The notes under the pieces are model-generated. The model saw only the letters and a list, made by a program, of their open reading frames with translations. It was not told the origin of the DNA and made no database searches. The position numbers were made by a program, and so were the translations under genes. A DNA stretch of 34,724 bases, taken from Nitrososphaeraceae archaeon (GTDB lineage: Archaea; Thermoproteota; Nitrososphaeria; Nitrososphaerales; Nitrososphaeraceae). Positions 1 to 7,938 of the stretch are shown in pieces. Position 1 is the stretch's first letter. The number at the start of each line of letters is the position of its first letter. The stretch covers positions 7,119 through 41,842 of the forward strand of contig JADDOW010000071.1 of assembly GCA_016782225.1 (NCBI GenBank), in the 5' to 3' direction.

Positions 1-72
1 GCAAGTTGCTTGGCCTTCTCATCTGCAAGTTGCTTGGCCTTCTCATCTGCAAGTTGCTTGGCCTTCTCATCT
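1..72. repeat. 24-bp tandem repeat, three exact copies, coding
   Basis: The unit reads gcaagttgcttggccttctc plus atct and occurs at 1-24, 25-48 and 49-72 without mismatch. It probably continues beyond the window. It is in frame (8 codons) with the minus-strand fragment, so copy-number changes would lengthen or shorten the protein without a frameshift. Confidence 0.9.
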
Positions 73-116
73 GCCGCTTTTTTATTAGGAGGTACATAGC
101 CCTTTGGAAATGTCAT
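1..116 (-). CDS. N-terminal fragment of a Lys/Glu/Ala-rich repeat protein (cut by window edge)
   Basis: The reading frame starts with ATG at 116 and runs off the left edge, so only 38 residues are visible. After a short leader (MTFPKGYVPPNKKA) the protein consists of an 8-residue unit, ADEKAKQL, repeated at least three times. Each unit is encoded by an exact 24-base repeat at 1-24, 25-48 and 49-72. No signal peptide is visible. The charged, heptad-free octad would form a long polar helix or a TolA-like alanine/lysine-rich stretch. Function cannot be told from the fragment. An AT-rich element about 20-29 bases upstream (136-145) could be its TATA box. That the frame is real is an inference from the in-frame repeat and the clean start. 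Confidence 0.55.
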   Translation of the reverse strand, partial: MTFPKGYVPPNKKAADEKAKQLADEKAKQLADEKAKQL

Positions 117-174
117 AAAGATACTATAAAAAGAATAAATTAATGTCTTTCTACTTCTCAAAAACTATGGAATA

Positions 175-951
175 TTAAATTAAAGACATCAGAGAGTCAA
201 AGTTTTCTCTAGAATTGTTTCTTTTGTACTCCTTTAATAACTCTAAACACTCCATTTTTTTATTTTCATAATCGATAAATTTATTGATTTGTTTAGCTAT
301 GATGCCTTTAAAAAATAAACCCTGAAATGCAGATGTCAGGTTAGAAACTTTTCTGGAGGTACTTGCACTTTCGAAATCAATAATTGTGCAGGTTAGGCCA
401 TCAGGAGAGATTATTATATGATTATACAATTTATTTAATTGGCCATGATCCAGATTTATTTTATCTAAAACAAAACATTGATTCAATATATTGATAACAA
501 CCGACTTTATCAGATACGTATCTAATTTTGTATTTGAAAACCAATTTTCTATAGAGACCCCATCAAGAAACTCCATCAATAAAAAATCAACAGTACAAGA
601 ATGTACTTTAGGCCCTATGTTATGCATATTTGCAAGTTTATAGAAATCAAATTCAGGCTTCATGCTAAATCTACAAGAATCAGTTCTTTTGATTTTTAAG
701 GCCATGATTTCGTTTTTGGTATCTTCAACTTTTAAGACCAGGCCTTCACAGCCTTTACCCAAAATATTATTATTATATAAAACAGTATCACCCTCCAATA
801 CCGCGAATCTTAAATTCAATGAAAAAAGATCTTTGATTTTTGTTACGTAATCAAGCGTACTGAACCTAGGATAGCACAATAAATCTATCAGTTTGGGGGA
901 TGTTATAAGGAACTTATTAGAATAATCTACTATCGGTATACAGCAACTCAA
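175..951 (-). CDS. Small RIO/Bud32-like serine/threonine protein kinase
   Basis: This 258-residue protein looks like the archaeal predicted Ser/Thr kinase family related to RIO and Bud32 (COG2112-like). Visible kinase features in order are a glycine-rich loop around residues 64-72 (ILGKGCEGLVL), the ATP-binding lysine K86 in ALKIKR, a catalytic-loop equivalent DHGQLNK at 168-174 and the metal-binding DFE at 192-194 in place of DFG. The C-terminal lobe is short, as in lipopolysaccharide/RIO-type kinases. It is the last gene of the thpR-cca-kinase run and overlaps the 3' end of cca by 35 bases, which suggests translational coupling. The substrate is unknown. The kinase assignment is firm from the motifs. 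Any link to tRNA end repair is inferred from the neighbours alone. Confidence 0.8.
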   Translation of the reverse strand: MSCCIPIVDYSNKFLITSPKLIDLLCYPRFSTLDYVTKIKDLFSLNLRFAVLEGDTVLYNNNILGKGCEGLVLKVEDTKNEIMALKIKRTDSCRFSMKPEFDFYKLANMHNIGPKVHSCTVDFLLMEFLDGVSIENWFSNTKLDTYLIKSVVINILNQCFVLDKINLDHGQLNKLYNHIIISPDGLTCTIIDFESASTSRKVSNLTSAFQGLFFKGIIAKQINKFIDYENKKMECLELLKEYKRNNSRENFDSLMSLI

Positions 952-2314
952 ATATTGTATTCTTTACATGCTCACTAATATTTTTTTGCTGATCAATAGA
1001 ATACACTTGTACAGTAGATAAAAAATCCGATTTTAATCCACTAGGAATGCCAATTAGATCAGGCTTATTCATAAAAACAAATTTCAAATATTCTCTAGCA
1101 TCGATAAAATCACGCAAAAGAAGGCAATTTAGTCTATTATCTGAAGTCATCCATTTGACTGGTGAAATGGAGTTTGACATGACAAATTTTTCGGCATCAT
1201 TATCCCTGAAAATATCCGGGCCTATTCGTTTATGTAACTTAGGAATGGTTATGGATTCCATCAAAAACGCCAAAACACAATGTTCTCTTTCATCCGTAAA
1301 ACAAACATTTTTAATGATTTTAAATCCATTTAACTCTATGAATTTTGATATGGAATTCATAGTTTTTTGTAATTGACCCCAGATTATATCAGGTGCCCTA
1401 AAACTAAATTTAAATTCAGCGATCAAGATACTGGCAGATAATAATTCTATCAGCGCGGGATCAACATTACGAATTTTTTTGATGTCAACAAAAAAATCAT
1501 TTGAAGGATTTCTTAAAAAGACCTTTGAGCCTTGAATAAATGTTCCGGCAGATAAAGGAGAAATAGCAGTGCCTAAATTTCTATTGCTATCAACCGGATC
1601 TAATATTATTATGAAGCTATTGAATCTTTTTTTCAAATTATCAGCATCAACAAGATTGTTATCAAGGTCAATTACGTTTTTATCTACATCAAAATTGGAG
1701 AAATAATCCAATGTTGATAAAAAGGAACCAAATTTTATAATCAAAATTTCACTGACATAGCCACTAAATCCCTTCCTAGATATTTCTGCGCCATAAACAT
1801 TCAAAGATCTTAAAAATTTTTTTAGCAACCTAACTTGGTTCTTTTTATAATTATCGAGACTACTGACGACATAAAGCGTATGGAATGGAGAACGATCTGC
1901 TGCGCTTTTCCATTTTCCAAAAGAAACATCAAAGCAAGGGACAACATTGACTTTAACGGTTTCAACACATGCTTCAACATATGGGTGATCGGCATATCGA
2001 AGATATGGAGAAAAGTCTTTTAGTGATTTCAATCCTATTTCTTTTCCATAATTTTCAAAATCTTTGATATCCAAATGACTGTCAAACTTTACAAATATAT
2101 CAATATCAGTTTCCTTTTTAAGCCAGGTTCCCTTGGCAAAAGAACCACCAAATACCACGTCTTTTACGAAACCATAATTGCCTCTATCCGAAACAAAATT
2201 TGTAATAAGGTCTTTTACTTTATTTGCAACATTATTTAAATGGATTTTTTCTGAGTCGGTAGGTGTGCAATCATCAAGTATTTCATCAATTAAATCATTT
2301 ATTTCAATATGCAT
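917..2314 (-). CDS. cca: Archaeal CCA-adding enzyme (class I tRNA nucleotidyltransferase)
   Basis: The enzyme adds or repairs the 3'-terminal CCA of tRNAs from CTP and ATP. Counting from the ATG at 2314, the nucleotidyltransferase signature GGSFAKGT lies at residues 56-63 and the catalytic DIDIF at 70-74. VNVVPCF, supplying the third carboxylate region, follows, and then the archaeal RGFSGYVSE-type segment. The open frame extends to an ATG at 2362, but MHIEIND at 2314 puts the GGSFAKG motif at the distance usual for archaeal enzymes and cuts the overlap with thpR to 11 bases, so I chose it. ATG at 2329 is a further option. The length of about 465 residues is normal. The gene sits between thpR and a RIO-like kinase in one operon. 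Confidence 0.93.
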   Translation of the reverse strand: MHIEINDLIDEILDDCTPTDSEKIHLNNVANKVKDLITNFVSDRGNYGFVKDVVFGGSFAKGTWLKKETDIDIFVKFDSHLDIKDFENYGKEIGLKSLKDFSPYLRYADHPYVEACVETVKVNVVPCFDVSFGKWKSAADRSPFHTLYVVSSLDNYKKNQVRLLKKFLRSLNVYGAEISRKGFSGYVSEILIIKFGSFLSTLDYFSNFDVDKNVIDLDNNLVDADNLKKRFNSFIIILDPVDSNRNLGTAISPLSAGTFIQGSKVFLRNPSNDFFVDIKKIRNVDPALIELLSASILIAEFKFSFRAPDIIWGQLQKTMNSISKFIELNGFKIIKNVCFTDEREHCVLAFLMESITIPKLHKRIGPDIFRDNDAEKFVMSNSISPVKWMTSDNRLNCLLLRDFIDAREYLKFVFMNKPDLIGIPSGLKSDFLSTVQVYSIDQQKNISEHVKNTIFELLYTDSRLF

Positions 2315-2897
2315 TTCTTTTAGTAGCATTAATATAAAGCAAATCAGAATATACAGACCCATTTGACGTAATAGTGCTTTTTTTCAAACTAATTGTATTT
2401 ACTTCTTCTTCTTCTGAAATAAGTCTATCTGAGGGAGAAGAAAGAAAATTAGGAATCTTATAATTGTTATGAATCCGAAAAATCGTAAGATGCGGAAAGA
2501 ATTTTGGATTACCAGAAGAATTCTTACGTTCACTGTTGTCATTTACGTTGTCATATTTTTTTAGTACATCATTTATTTGAAAGTAGACATCATTTAATTT
2601 TTTATTGCTCTGATCATCTAAACCAAGCCAGATGATTCGTGGAGATCGCATATGTGGAAAAACACCAATTTTATCAAACAATATTTTAAAAGAGTCAAAA
2701 CGAATTCTTGTTAGATCAGACATTATATCTTTTGTTTCAATATCTGTTTTTTCTCCTAAAAATTTTATAGTTATATGCAGATTCTCTTTTTTTATTGGCT
2801 TTACGTTGCGAGAATTAAATTTGAATTTATTTGAAAGATAATTTTGTAATTTTTCAACACCAACTTTATTTATATCTATTGCAACAAATAACCGCAT
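2304..2897 (-). CDS. thpR: RNA 2',3'-cyclic phosphodiesterase (2'-5' RNA ligase family)
   Basis: This 197-residue protein belongs to the 2H phosphoesterase family. The two defining HxT motifs are HIT at residues 41-43 (followed by IKFLGE) and HLT at 136-138. The N-terminus MRLFVAID is typical of ThpR, so the ATG at 2897 is well supported. The family hydrolyses 2',3'-cyclic phosphate ends of RNA and can join tRNA halves in vitro. Its physiological role in archaea is unsettled. It is the first gene of a tight operon with cca and a small kinase, which points to RNA-end metabolism. The insertion around residues 117-131 is Asn/Ser-rich and looks like a flexible loop. Confidence 0.92.
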   Translation of the reverse strand: MRLFVAIDINKVGVEKLQNYLSNKFKFNSRNVKPIKKENLHITIKFLGEKTDIETKDIMSDLTRIRFDSFKILFDKIGVFPHMRSPRIIWLGLDDQSNKKLNDVYFQINDVLKKYDNVNDNSERKNSSGNPKFFPHLTIFRIHNNYKIPNFLSSPSDRLISEEEEVNTISLKKSTITSNGSVYSDLLYINATKRNAY

Positions 2898-3012
2898 TTT
2901 ATGATGTTAATATCATATCAGTATTATATCAAGTAATTCATTAAAAAATAAATTAAGTCACATAGTTTATGAAATAGAGGTCATTAAAATTTTAAAACGA
3001 CTTGTAATATGT

Positions 3013-3585
3013 TTGACTGGAATGCCAGGGGCAGGAAAATCAACTGTCGCTAATTTGCTTAAAGAAAAAAACTTTCAAGTTATTATTATGGGCGACATTA
3101 TAAGAGAAAAAGCACTTGAAGAAAAGATGGAATTAAACGACGAAAATTTAGGCATGCTAATGAAGAATTTAAGATATGAACATGGCAATGGAATAATTGC
3201 AAAACTAATTTTGCAGAAAATAAAAAAACGTGATGATTTCAACCAGTTTGTTGTAATAGATGGAATTAGGAGTTACGAAGAATTTAAAATTTTAAAAGAT
3301 CTGGATTTTGTAAAGCTATTAGCTATACATGCCTCATCAAATACAAGGTATAATCACATAAAACTAAGAGATAGATCAGATTCCCCCTCTAATTATGAAA
3401 AATTTTTGCAAAGAGATAAAAGGGAAATAGACATAGGAATATGTGAGGCAATAGCATTAGCTGACGAAGTAATATCTAACAATGCCCTTACCATCGCAGA
3501 ATTTAGAAACAATGTTGAAAAAATTATCGCAAAATGGGTTACAGAATTTAGAGATTTTGAAGAAAAAGGAATCATTACCGTATAA
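3013..3585 (+). CDS. P-loop NMP/dephospho-CoA kinase-like protein (UPF0200-like)
   Basis: The P-loop GMPGAGKS lies only three residues after the TTG at 3013. It is followed by a nucleoside-monophosphate-kinase-like core with MGDIIREKA, VIDGIRSYEEF (Walker B region) and LRDRSDSP. This fits the archaeal UPF0200/adenylate-kinase-like group related to dephospho-CoA kinase. The substrate is not known. The start is a problem: the frame is open upstream and reads KRLVICLTGMPGAGKS, which is the expected first beta strand, but no in-frame ATG, GTG or TTG exists between the stop at 2908 and 3013. The real start may be ATT at 2983 or 2989. An AT-rich element near 2946-2955 would place transcription start at about 2975-2980. 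The next gene begins one base after its stop. Confidence 0.8.
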   Translation: MTGMPGAGKSTVANLLKEKNFQVIIMGDIIREKALEEKMELNDENLGMLMKNLRYEHGNGIIAKLILQKIKKRDDFNQFVVIDGIRSYEEFKILKDLDFVKLLAIHASSNTRYNHIKLRDRSDSPSNYEKFLQRDKREIDIGICEAIALADEVISNNALTIAEFRNNVEKIIAKWVTEFRDFEEKGIITV

Positions 3586-3586
3586 T

Positions 3587-3997
3587 ATGACTATGATAAA
3601 CGAAAACAATCACAAGTACAAAGATTTAGAGATAATAGTTCAAGCATATATTAATCCTACTGAAGAGATAGAAAAAGTGTCTTCTGCAATAAAAAATGTT
3701 TTTCCAGAGTCTGCCCTAATATTAAAAGACAATAAACTGTACACATCTACTGAAAAAATTGAGGTATTTAAAAAAGTAAAAGATCAAATAAGATCAAAGT
3801 CTGCTTTATCGGTTTTAAAAAAAATTTTATTTAGCAACCAAAACATGGGCACAACATGGTTCTTATTGAATAAGCAAGCAGCATTTTCTAAAGTCGTTGC
3901 ACTAATTGAAGACGAAGATGAATCTCCATTAGGGCCAATAAAAATAACAATAAAGAATCAAAATATAGAGGAAATTATCAACTGGTTTGAAAGATAG
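3587..3997 (+). CDS. UPF0201-like RNA-binding-fold protein
   Basis: From the ATG at 3587 (or 3593) the product is about 136 residues. It has the pattern of the archaeal UPF0201/COG1325 family: an N-terminal IIVQAYINPTEEIEKV segment, alternating strands and helices, and a C-terminal SPLGPIKITIKN segment. This family has an RL5-like fold and was proposed to be exosome-associated, but its function is not established. The gene starts one base after the upstream P-loop kinase stops, so the two are one operon. Earlier in-frame starts would lie inside the upstream gene and are unlikely. Confidence 0.75.
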   Translation: MTMINENNHKYKDLEIIVQAYINPTEEIEKVSSAIKNVFPESALILKDNKLYTSTEKIEVFKKVKDQIRSKSALSVLKKILFSNQNMGTTWFLLNKQAAFSKVVALIEDEDESPLGPIKITIKNQNIEEIINWFER

Positions 3998-4024
3998 AAT
4001 GAAATAATGTTTTGGTATAAAAAA

Positions 4025-4921
4025 TCATTCCGCTGAAAGGTCCCAGTATGTCGCATCCTTAAATTCTATTTTAGGTTTCCCCAAAGATTTCCATTCCTTA
4101 AAGGATTTGGGGTAAAGTTTTACATTTGAAATTCCAGCTGTTTTTAAAGCAAAAAAAACTAATCCAGACAAGGTTCCCACACTTCCACAATAAGTTATAA
4201 TTTCACTATTAGAGTCGATTCCCCTATTCTCCATAAATCGTTTAAGTTCGGAAGGATTTCTTAAAATGGAGTCTTCTGAACGTATCATGGTATATGGAAT
4301 ATTTTTTGAATTTGGAATGTGTTCTGTTAGAAAATTCAGTCTTTCACGAGAATCAATTATGACTTTATTTTTATCATTACGGGCATTTTCTACGTATTCA
4401 GCATCCGCATAAATAGAATAATCAATATCGATAGAGTGGGAGGATTTGGGGAATTTATTAGATTTTTTTTCTATTTCCAGGCCCATATTTTTCCAATCAC
4501 TATAAGTAACTTCTAAAAGGGAGACATTCTTATGTCCAACAAATTTGAAAGACCATGCAACTCTTGAAGCTAGAGCCCCAAAAGTATCGTCATATACAAC
4601 TACCGGAGTATTGTCGGCTATTCCCAAATTATTCATAATCTTAATTATGGATTCTGGAGAATCATCGGATAATAAGTCAGCTAACGGTAAAGAAGCAGCC
4701 GTCGGTATATGACCTTTGAGGTATTCATCCTTTTTCCTAACATCTACAACTCTAACTTTATTTTTTTTTATTAAAGTTCTTAATGTATCTACATTACACA
4801 CTAAATTTAGTGTAGATGGTGACATTGTGTTTTCTTTCTTAATGGTATTTTTTTTTAACTTCACATCATACTTAATGCCATTTTTATTTTTTGTCTTTGT
4901 TAGATCACTCAAGCAGCGCAT
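4025..4921 (-). CDS. Tandem-rhodanese thiosulfate/3-mercaptopyruvate sulfurtransferase
   Basis: Two rhodanese domains are visible. The first spans about residues 40-155 (VVDVRKKDEYLKGHIP, VVVYDD) and has Asp where the active cysteine would be, as in inactive N-terminal domains. The second spans about 165-290 and carries the catalytic loop CGSVGT after ITY. The enzyme transfers sulfane sulfur from thiosulfate or 3-mercaptopyruvate to an acceptor. The ATG at 4921 lies inside the last codons of the sulfite/nitrite reductase gene (13-base overlap), which implies translational coupling. The first 32 residues are Lys/Asn-rich and unlike the family, and MSPSTLNLV at 4825 is a more typical N-terminus, so 4825 is an alternative start. 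Pairing with a siroheme reductase suggests a shared role in sulfur assimilation. Confidence 0.9.
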   Translation of the reverse strand: MRCLSDLTKTKNKNGIKYDVKLKKNTIKKENTMSPSTLNLVCNVDTLRTLIKKNKVRVVDVRKKDEYLKGHIPTAASLPLADLLSDDSPESIIKIMNNLGIADNTPVVVYDDTFGALASRVAWSFKFVGHKNVSLLEVTYSDWKNMGLEIEKKSNKFPKSSHSIDIDYSIYADAEYVENARNDKNKVIIDSRERLNFLTEHIPNSKNIPYTMIRSEDSILRNPSELKRFMENRGIDSNSEIITYCGSVGTLSGLVFFALKTAGISNVKLYPKSFKEWKSLGKPKIEFKDATYWDLSAE

Positions 4922-6744
4922 TCTCCCCTTGCAGTTTTTGCGACAAAGTTTGAATCGGCGCCATAATCTTTATACGAATCAGGGTTTTCTGCAAAAGAAG
5001 GCAACTCGGTAATAGGAACAAGGATTTTTTTAAGATCATCCAAAGTCTTTATTTTATCATTGCCATGACCTGCAGTAACTTTGTGTATCCAATCATGTAA
5101 ATTCTCATTGCCATCTTTTTCTTCTTTAAAGCATTCGATTATTTTAAGAACTACGTCAATAACTCGCTTGGCTGGGACACGCATGATAGTCTTTCCTAAT
5201 TCACCAGTTTCACCTGTGCTACCCGCAAAAAGCATTGTGTATATAGGAGCCATTGAATTTGCAATTCTACTGGCTCCACCATAAAATCCAATGGTTGCTA
5301 CTTCATGTTGACCACAAGAATTAGGGCATCCACTAATTTTTATTGTAGAGGTACGGAAAGCAGGATCCATGTCAAAATTTAATTCCAGGAATTTGCTTTG
5401 AATCTCCTTAGCAAGTCTGTGGGAATTAGTTATAGCAAGATTGCAAGATGTCGTTCCAGAACAACCTACTGCAGAAACAAGGGTATTAGCACCAGGATTA
5501 CCGAGACCAATACTAGACAATTTAGTGAAAACTTTGGGTATTGATTCGGATTTAATATATCTGATGAAAAAGTTTTGTTGCGGAGTAGTTCTGGCCTTTT
5601 GCTCTAAAGAAAACTCTCTAACACATTCCGCTAATACACGAAGCTGATTTGACGTAATATCACCAGCGCCCAATGTTATGTAAATGCCATAATATCCTGG
5701 TTGTTTCTGGGCAATCACATTAGTATTTAGCCACCTACTATATGGGGTTTGTGCAATATCAGAATTTATCAATGGTAGCTTTCTCTTGTTAGAGATGGTT
5801 GAAAGAGAATTTGCATTGGTATTAATACTTAAAGCCCTATCAAAGGCATTTTTTGTAGGTATCGACATTGTTGCTTCTACTATTACACGTTCTTTTAACA
5901 ACAACGTTTGGAATTTTTCCCACCCCAGTTCATTAACTAAATAACGCATCCTATTTCTTGCAAGGTTTTCGCGATTGCCCAATCTATCATAGACTCTAAT
6001 AGTAGATATTGAAGTGGATAAGAGTCTAGATTCAGGTGTAAACTCTTCTAAGAGATGCCCTATGAATGACGCGGCTCCTAGTCCCCCTCCAAGGTATATC
6101 CTAAAGCCACGGATTCCATCACGAATAGCAGGAACCAGACCTACGTCTGCAATTCTTACAAAACCATGCTCGGAGCAGCATGCAAAATTAAATTTAAATT
6201 TTCTTGGCAAATTTTGACATAAAGGATTTCTTAAAAAGAATTTTGCAACGGCCTTTGCATGCATAGTAGCATCAAAAGGTTCGTTAGTGCATACTCCTGC
6301 AAAATGGCTACACATAACATTCCTAATAGTATTCCCACAGGCTTCCCTTGAAGTTAAACCCCCTTCAGCCAGGCCTCTGACTACTTCACTAACATCTTCC
6401 AGTTGCACCCAGTGTAATTGTATATTTTGCCTGGTGGATACATGGGCTGAACCTATAGAAAACGTTTCAGACAAATTGGCGATTTTTTCCATTTGTTCTG
6501 GACTGATATCACCCCCAGGAACCTTTATTCGTATCATACTAAATTCACTATTCAATCTAGAACCATAGGCACCGTTTTGAAGTCTAAAGCGCCTAAATTC
6601 ATCAGCATTTAATTTATCTTGGCGATAAAGTTTTACTTTATTAGCAAAATATTCCGATTCTTCTACCAATCCCCAATTTTCATCTGGGTTCAAATGTTTT
6701 TTTTTTGAGGATGAAAGAATATCAGAATCAACAGAATGTACCAA
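4909..6744 (-). CDS. Ferredoxin-type sulfite/nitrite reductase (siroheme, [4Fe-4S])
   Basis: This 611-residue protein has the duplicated ferredoxin-like/siroheme layout of assimilatory sulfite and nitrite reductases. The siroheme-proximal cluster ligands are C428 and C434 (CX5C in GCSGTTSCN) and C473 and C477 (CX3C in GCPNSCGQ). The upstream half carries the STRQNIQLHW and TIRNVMCSH segments of the family. It reduces sulfite to sulfide or nitrite to ammonia with electrons from ferredoxin, in the cytoplasm. The overlapping rhodanese favours sulfite, but sequence alone does not decide. The start is TTG at 6744. A TATA-like GATATAT at 6771-6777 lies about 30 bases upstream, which fits a leaderless transcript. 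No siroheme biosynthesis gene is in view. Confidence 0.92.
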   Translation of the reverse strand: MVHSVDSDILSSSKKKHLNPDENWGLVEESEYFANKVKLYRQDKLNADEFRRFRLQNGAYGSRLNSEFSMIRIKVPGGDISPEQMEKIANLSETFSIGSAHVSTRQNIQLHWVQLEDVSEVVRGLAEGGLTSREACGNTIRNVMCSHFAGVCTNEPFDATMHAKAVAKFFLRNPLCQNLPRKFKFNFACCSEHGFVRIADVGLVPAIRDGIRGFRIYLGGGLGAASFIGHLLEEFTPESRLLSTSISTIRVYDRLGNRENLARNRMRYLVNELGWEKFQTLLLKERVIVEATMSIPTKNAFDRALSINTNANSLSTISNKRKLPLINSDIAQTPYSRWLNTNVIAQKQPGYYGIYITLGAGDITSNQLRVLAECVREFSLEQKARTTPQQNFFIRYIKSESIPKVFTKLSSIGLGNPGANTLVSAVGCSGTTSCNLAITNSHRLAKEIQSKFLELNFDMDPAFRTSTIKISGCPNSCGQHEVATIGFYGGASRIANSMAPIYTMLFAGSTGETGELGKTIMRVPAKRVIDVVLKIIECFKEEKDGNENLHDWIHKVTAGHGNDKIKTLDDLKKILVPITELPSFAENPDSYKDYGADSNFVAKTARGECAA

Positions 6745-6770
6745 TGTTATTATAATATTGATTGTAAACC

Positions 6771-6777
6771 ATATATC
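6771..6777 (-). promoter_or_regulatory. TATA-like box of the sulfite/nitrite reductase operon
   Basis: The minus strand reads GATATAT here, about 30 bases before the TTG start at 6744. That spacing fits an archaeal promoter giving a leaderless mRNA. The call rests on motif and spacing only. Confidence 0.45.
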
Positions 6778-6873
6778 TTTTTTGGAAAATTATAGGATAT
6801 AAAAATTTAAAAAAAGAAATAACAGGGAATTAGAAAAATTTATACTTACATTCAAAAAAACAATATTGAAGGT

Positions 6874-7005
6874 GGGGTCGTAGCGAAGCCTGGAATCGCA
6901 ACGGGCTCCAGATCATATAATGGGCAATTATAGAAGAAACCCGTGGATCAGGGGTTCAAATAATATGTCTTTGCAAACATATTAGAACAAATCCCTTCGG
7001 CCCCA
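6874..7005 (+). tRNA. tRNA-Trp(CCA) with two introns (37/38 and T loop)
   Basis: The acceptor stem pairs 6874-6880 (GGGGTCG) with 6998-7004 (CGGCCCC), and A7005 is the discriminator. The D stem is GCG/CGC, and the anticodon stem ACGGG/CCCGT encloses CT-CCA-GA with the anticodon at 6908-6910. A 27-base intron (about 6912-6938) lies after position 37, the canonical site. A second intron of 31 bases (about 6960-6990) interrupts the T loop. Removing both leaves a 74-base tRNA with T stem AGGGG/CCCTT and loop TTCAAAT. The T-loop intron forms an ideal bulge-helix-bulge: exon GTTC pairs with intron GAAC, flanked by two AAA bulges and an 8-bp intron stem TAATATGT/ACATATTA. CCA is not encoded. Confidence 0.93.
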
Positions 7006-7010
7006 TCCGA

Positions 7011-7018
7011 TTTTTTTT
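7011..7018 (+). terminator. Oligo-T terminator after tRNA-Trp
   Basis: A run of eight T residues begins six bases after the tRNA discriminator base. Such T runs are the usual archaeal termination signal. Confidence 0.6.
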
Positions 7019-7445
7019 AACCAAAGGAATTGTAAGGTTGTAAATTCCAAGAAATACAACTTAAACAATAAAGTTTTACTAAAGCAAAATAGCCTTAATG
7101 CCAGATAATATGTAGAAAATCAGTTATAAGGGACAGACAGACATACTCCTGCAATAATTTAATTTAAATTATATTAATCGCAAATTTGCCTACCGATACT
7201 AGTCGTTATTTTTTAGGAACATTGGCTTTAAATGTATTTCATATTCAGTATTGCTTATTTAATGATAAATTTTTGGTTCTCCATTAAAGTAAGGACATAG
7301 TCATAAATTCAAAACATGACAAAATGTTTCATCTGTTGTTGTAAATAAATTATAAAAATTGTCAATTGATAAAATAACAGCTTTTCTGGATGTTATTGAA
7401 CATCGTTTGGGAAAAGATGGTATAAGCAATTAAAATCAATTATTG
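7019..7445. other. Non-coding stretch between tRNA-Trp and the VOC gene
   Basis: About 430 AT-rich bases contain no convincing reading frame. Visible structure is limited to a small inverted repeat, ggaatt/aattcc with an 11-base loop at 7026-7048, and an AT palindrome-like patch near 7158-7180. I see no tRNA, C/D-box RNA or repeat family here. Confidence 0.5.
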
Positions 7446-7856
7446 TTATTCTGCCCCTACAAGACCTAAAAAGTCGAATCCGTCCCCTTCTAGTGGGTTT
7501 TCTTTTAATTTGACAATAGATATCAAATGGCCATCTGGATCTTCTATGATTGCATGTTTTCCAAATCCTTCTTCTCTCGGATTTTTAAAAAATATAACTT
7601 TTTTATCCTGCAAATTTCTCATAGTTTGATCAAAATCACTAGCTGAAAACCCAACTAAAATATGCTGACATGATTTGACTTTTTCTTTATTTTTTGCTGG
7701 ATGCAAAGCTAATACTGTTTCTTTATTAAAGAATTCGGTCCATTCATCAGACTTTTTCTTTAGTGGAATATTCAATATTTCCTTATAAAACTGGACTGAT
7801 TTATTCATATCCGATACTAAAAGTATAACAGCTCCTAATTTTCTAAATGACATCAA
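7446..7856 (-). CDS. Glyoxalase/VOC superfamily protein
   Basis: The 136-residue protein has the beta-alpha-beta-beta-beta repeats of the vicinal oxygen chelate fold: LGAVILLVSDMNKSVQFYKEIL at the N-terminus and the closing IIEDPDGHLISIVK near residues 103-116, with E and H positions typical of VOC metal sites. Members include glyoxalase I, extradiol dioxygenases and resistance proteins, and the substrate cannot be read from the sequence. It stands alone on the minus strand, flanked by non-coding DNA upstream and downstream. The start is one of two adjacent ATG codons (7856 or 7853). Confidence 0.85.
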   Translation of the reverse strand: MMSFRKLGAVILLVSDMNKSVQFYKEILNIPLKKKSDEWTEFFNKETVLALHPAKNKEKVKSCQHILVGFSASDFDQTMRNLQDKKVIFFKNPREEGFGKHAIIEDPDGHLISIVKLKENPLEGDGFDFLGLVGAE

Positions 7857-7938
7857 ATTGAATATATCGCTTCCAAATTATGAACTTTTGTATATTTTAG
7901 ACGTTTTTATGGTTTGTATCTTGATAGATCTAAAAAAC

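Noticed and set aside
1-72. Possible CRISPR array from 24-bp repeats
   Set aside because: The units are contiguous with no spacers and in frame with a coding sequence.
2315-2362. Upstream ATG for the CCA-adding enzyme
   Set aside because: The extra 16 residues are hydrophobic, overlap thpR more deeply and are not seen in archaeal enzymes of this family.
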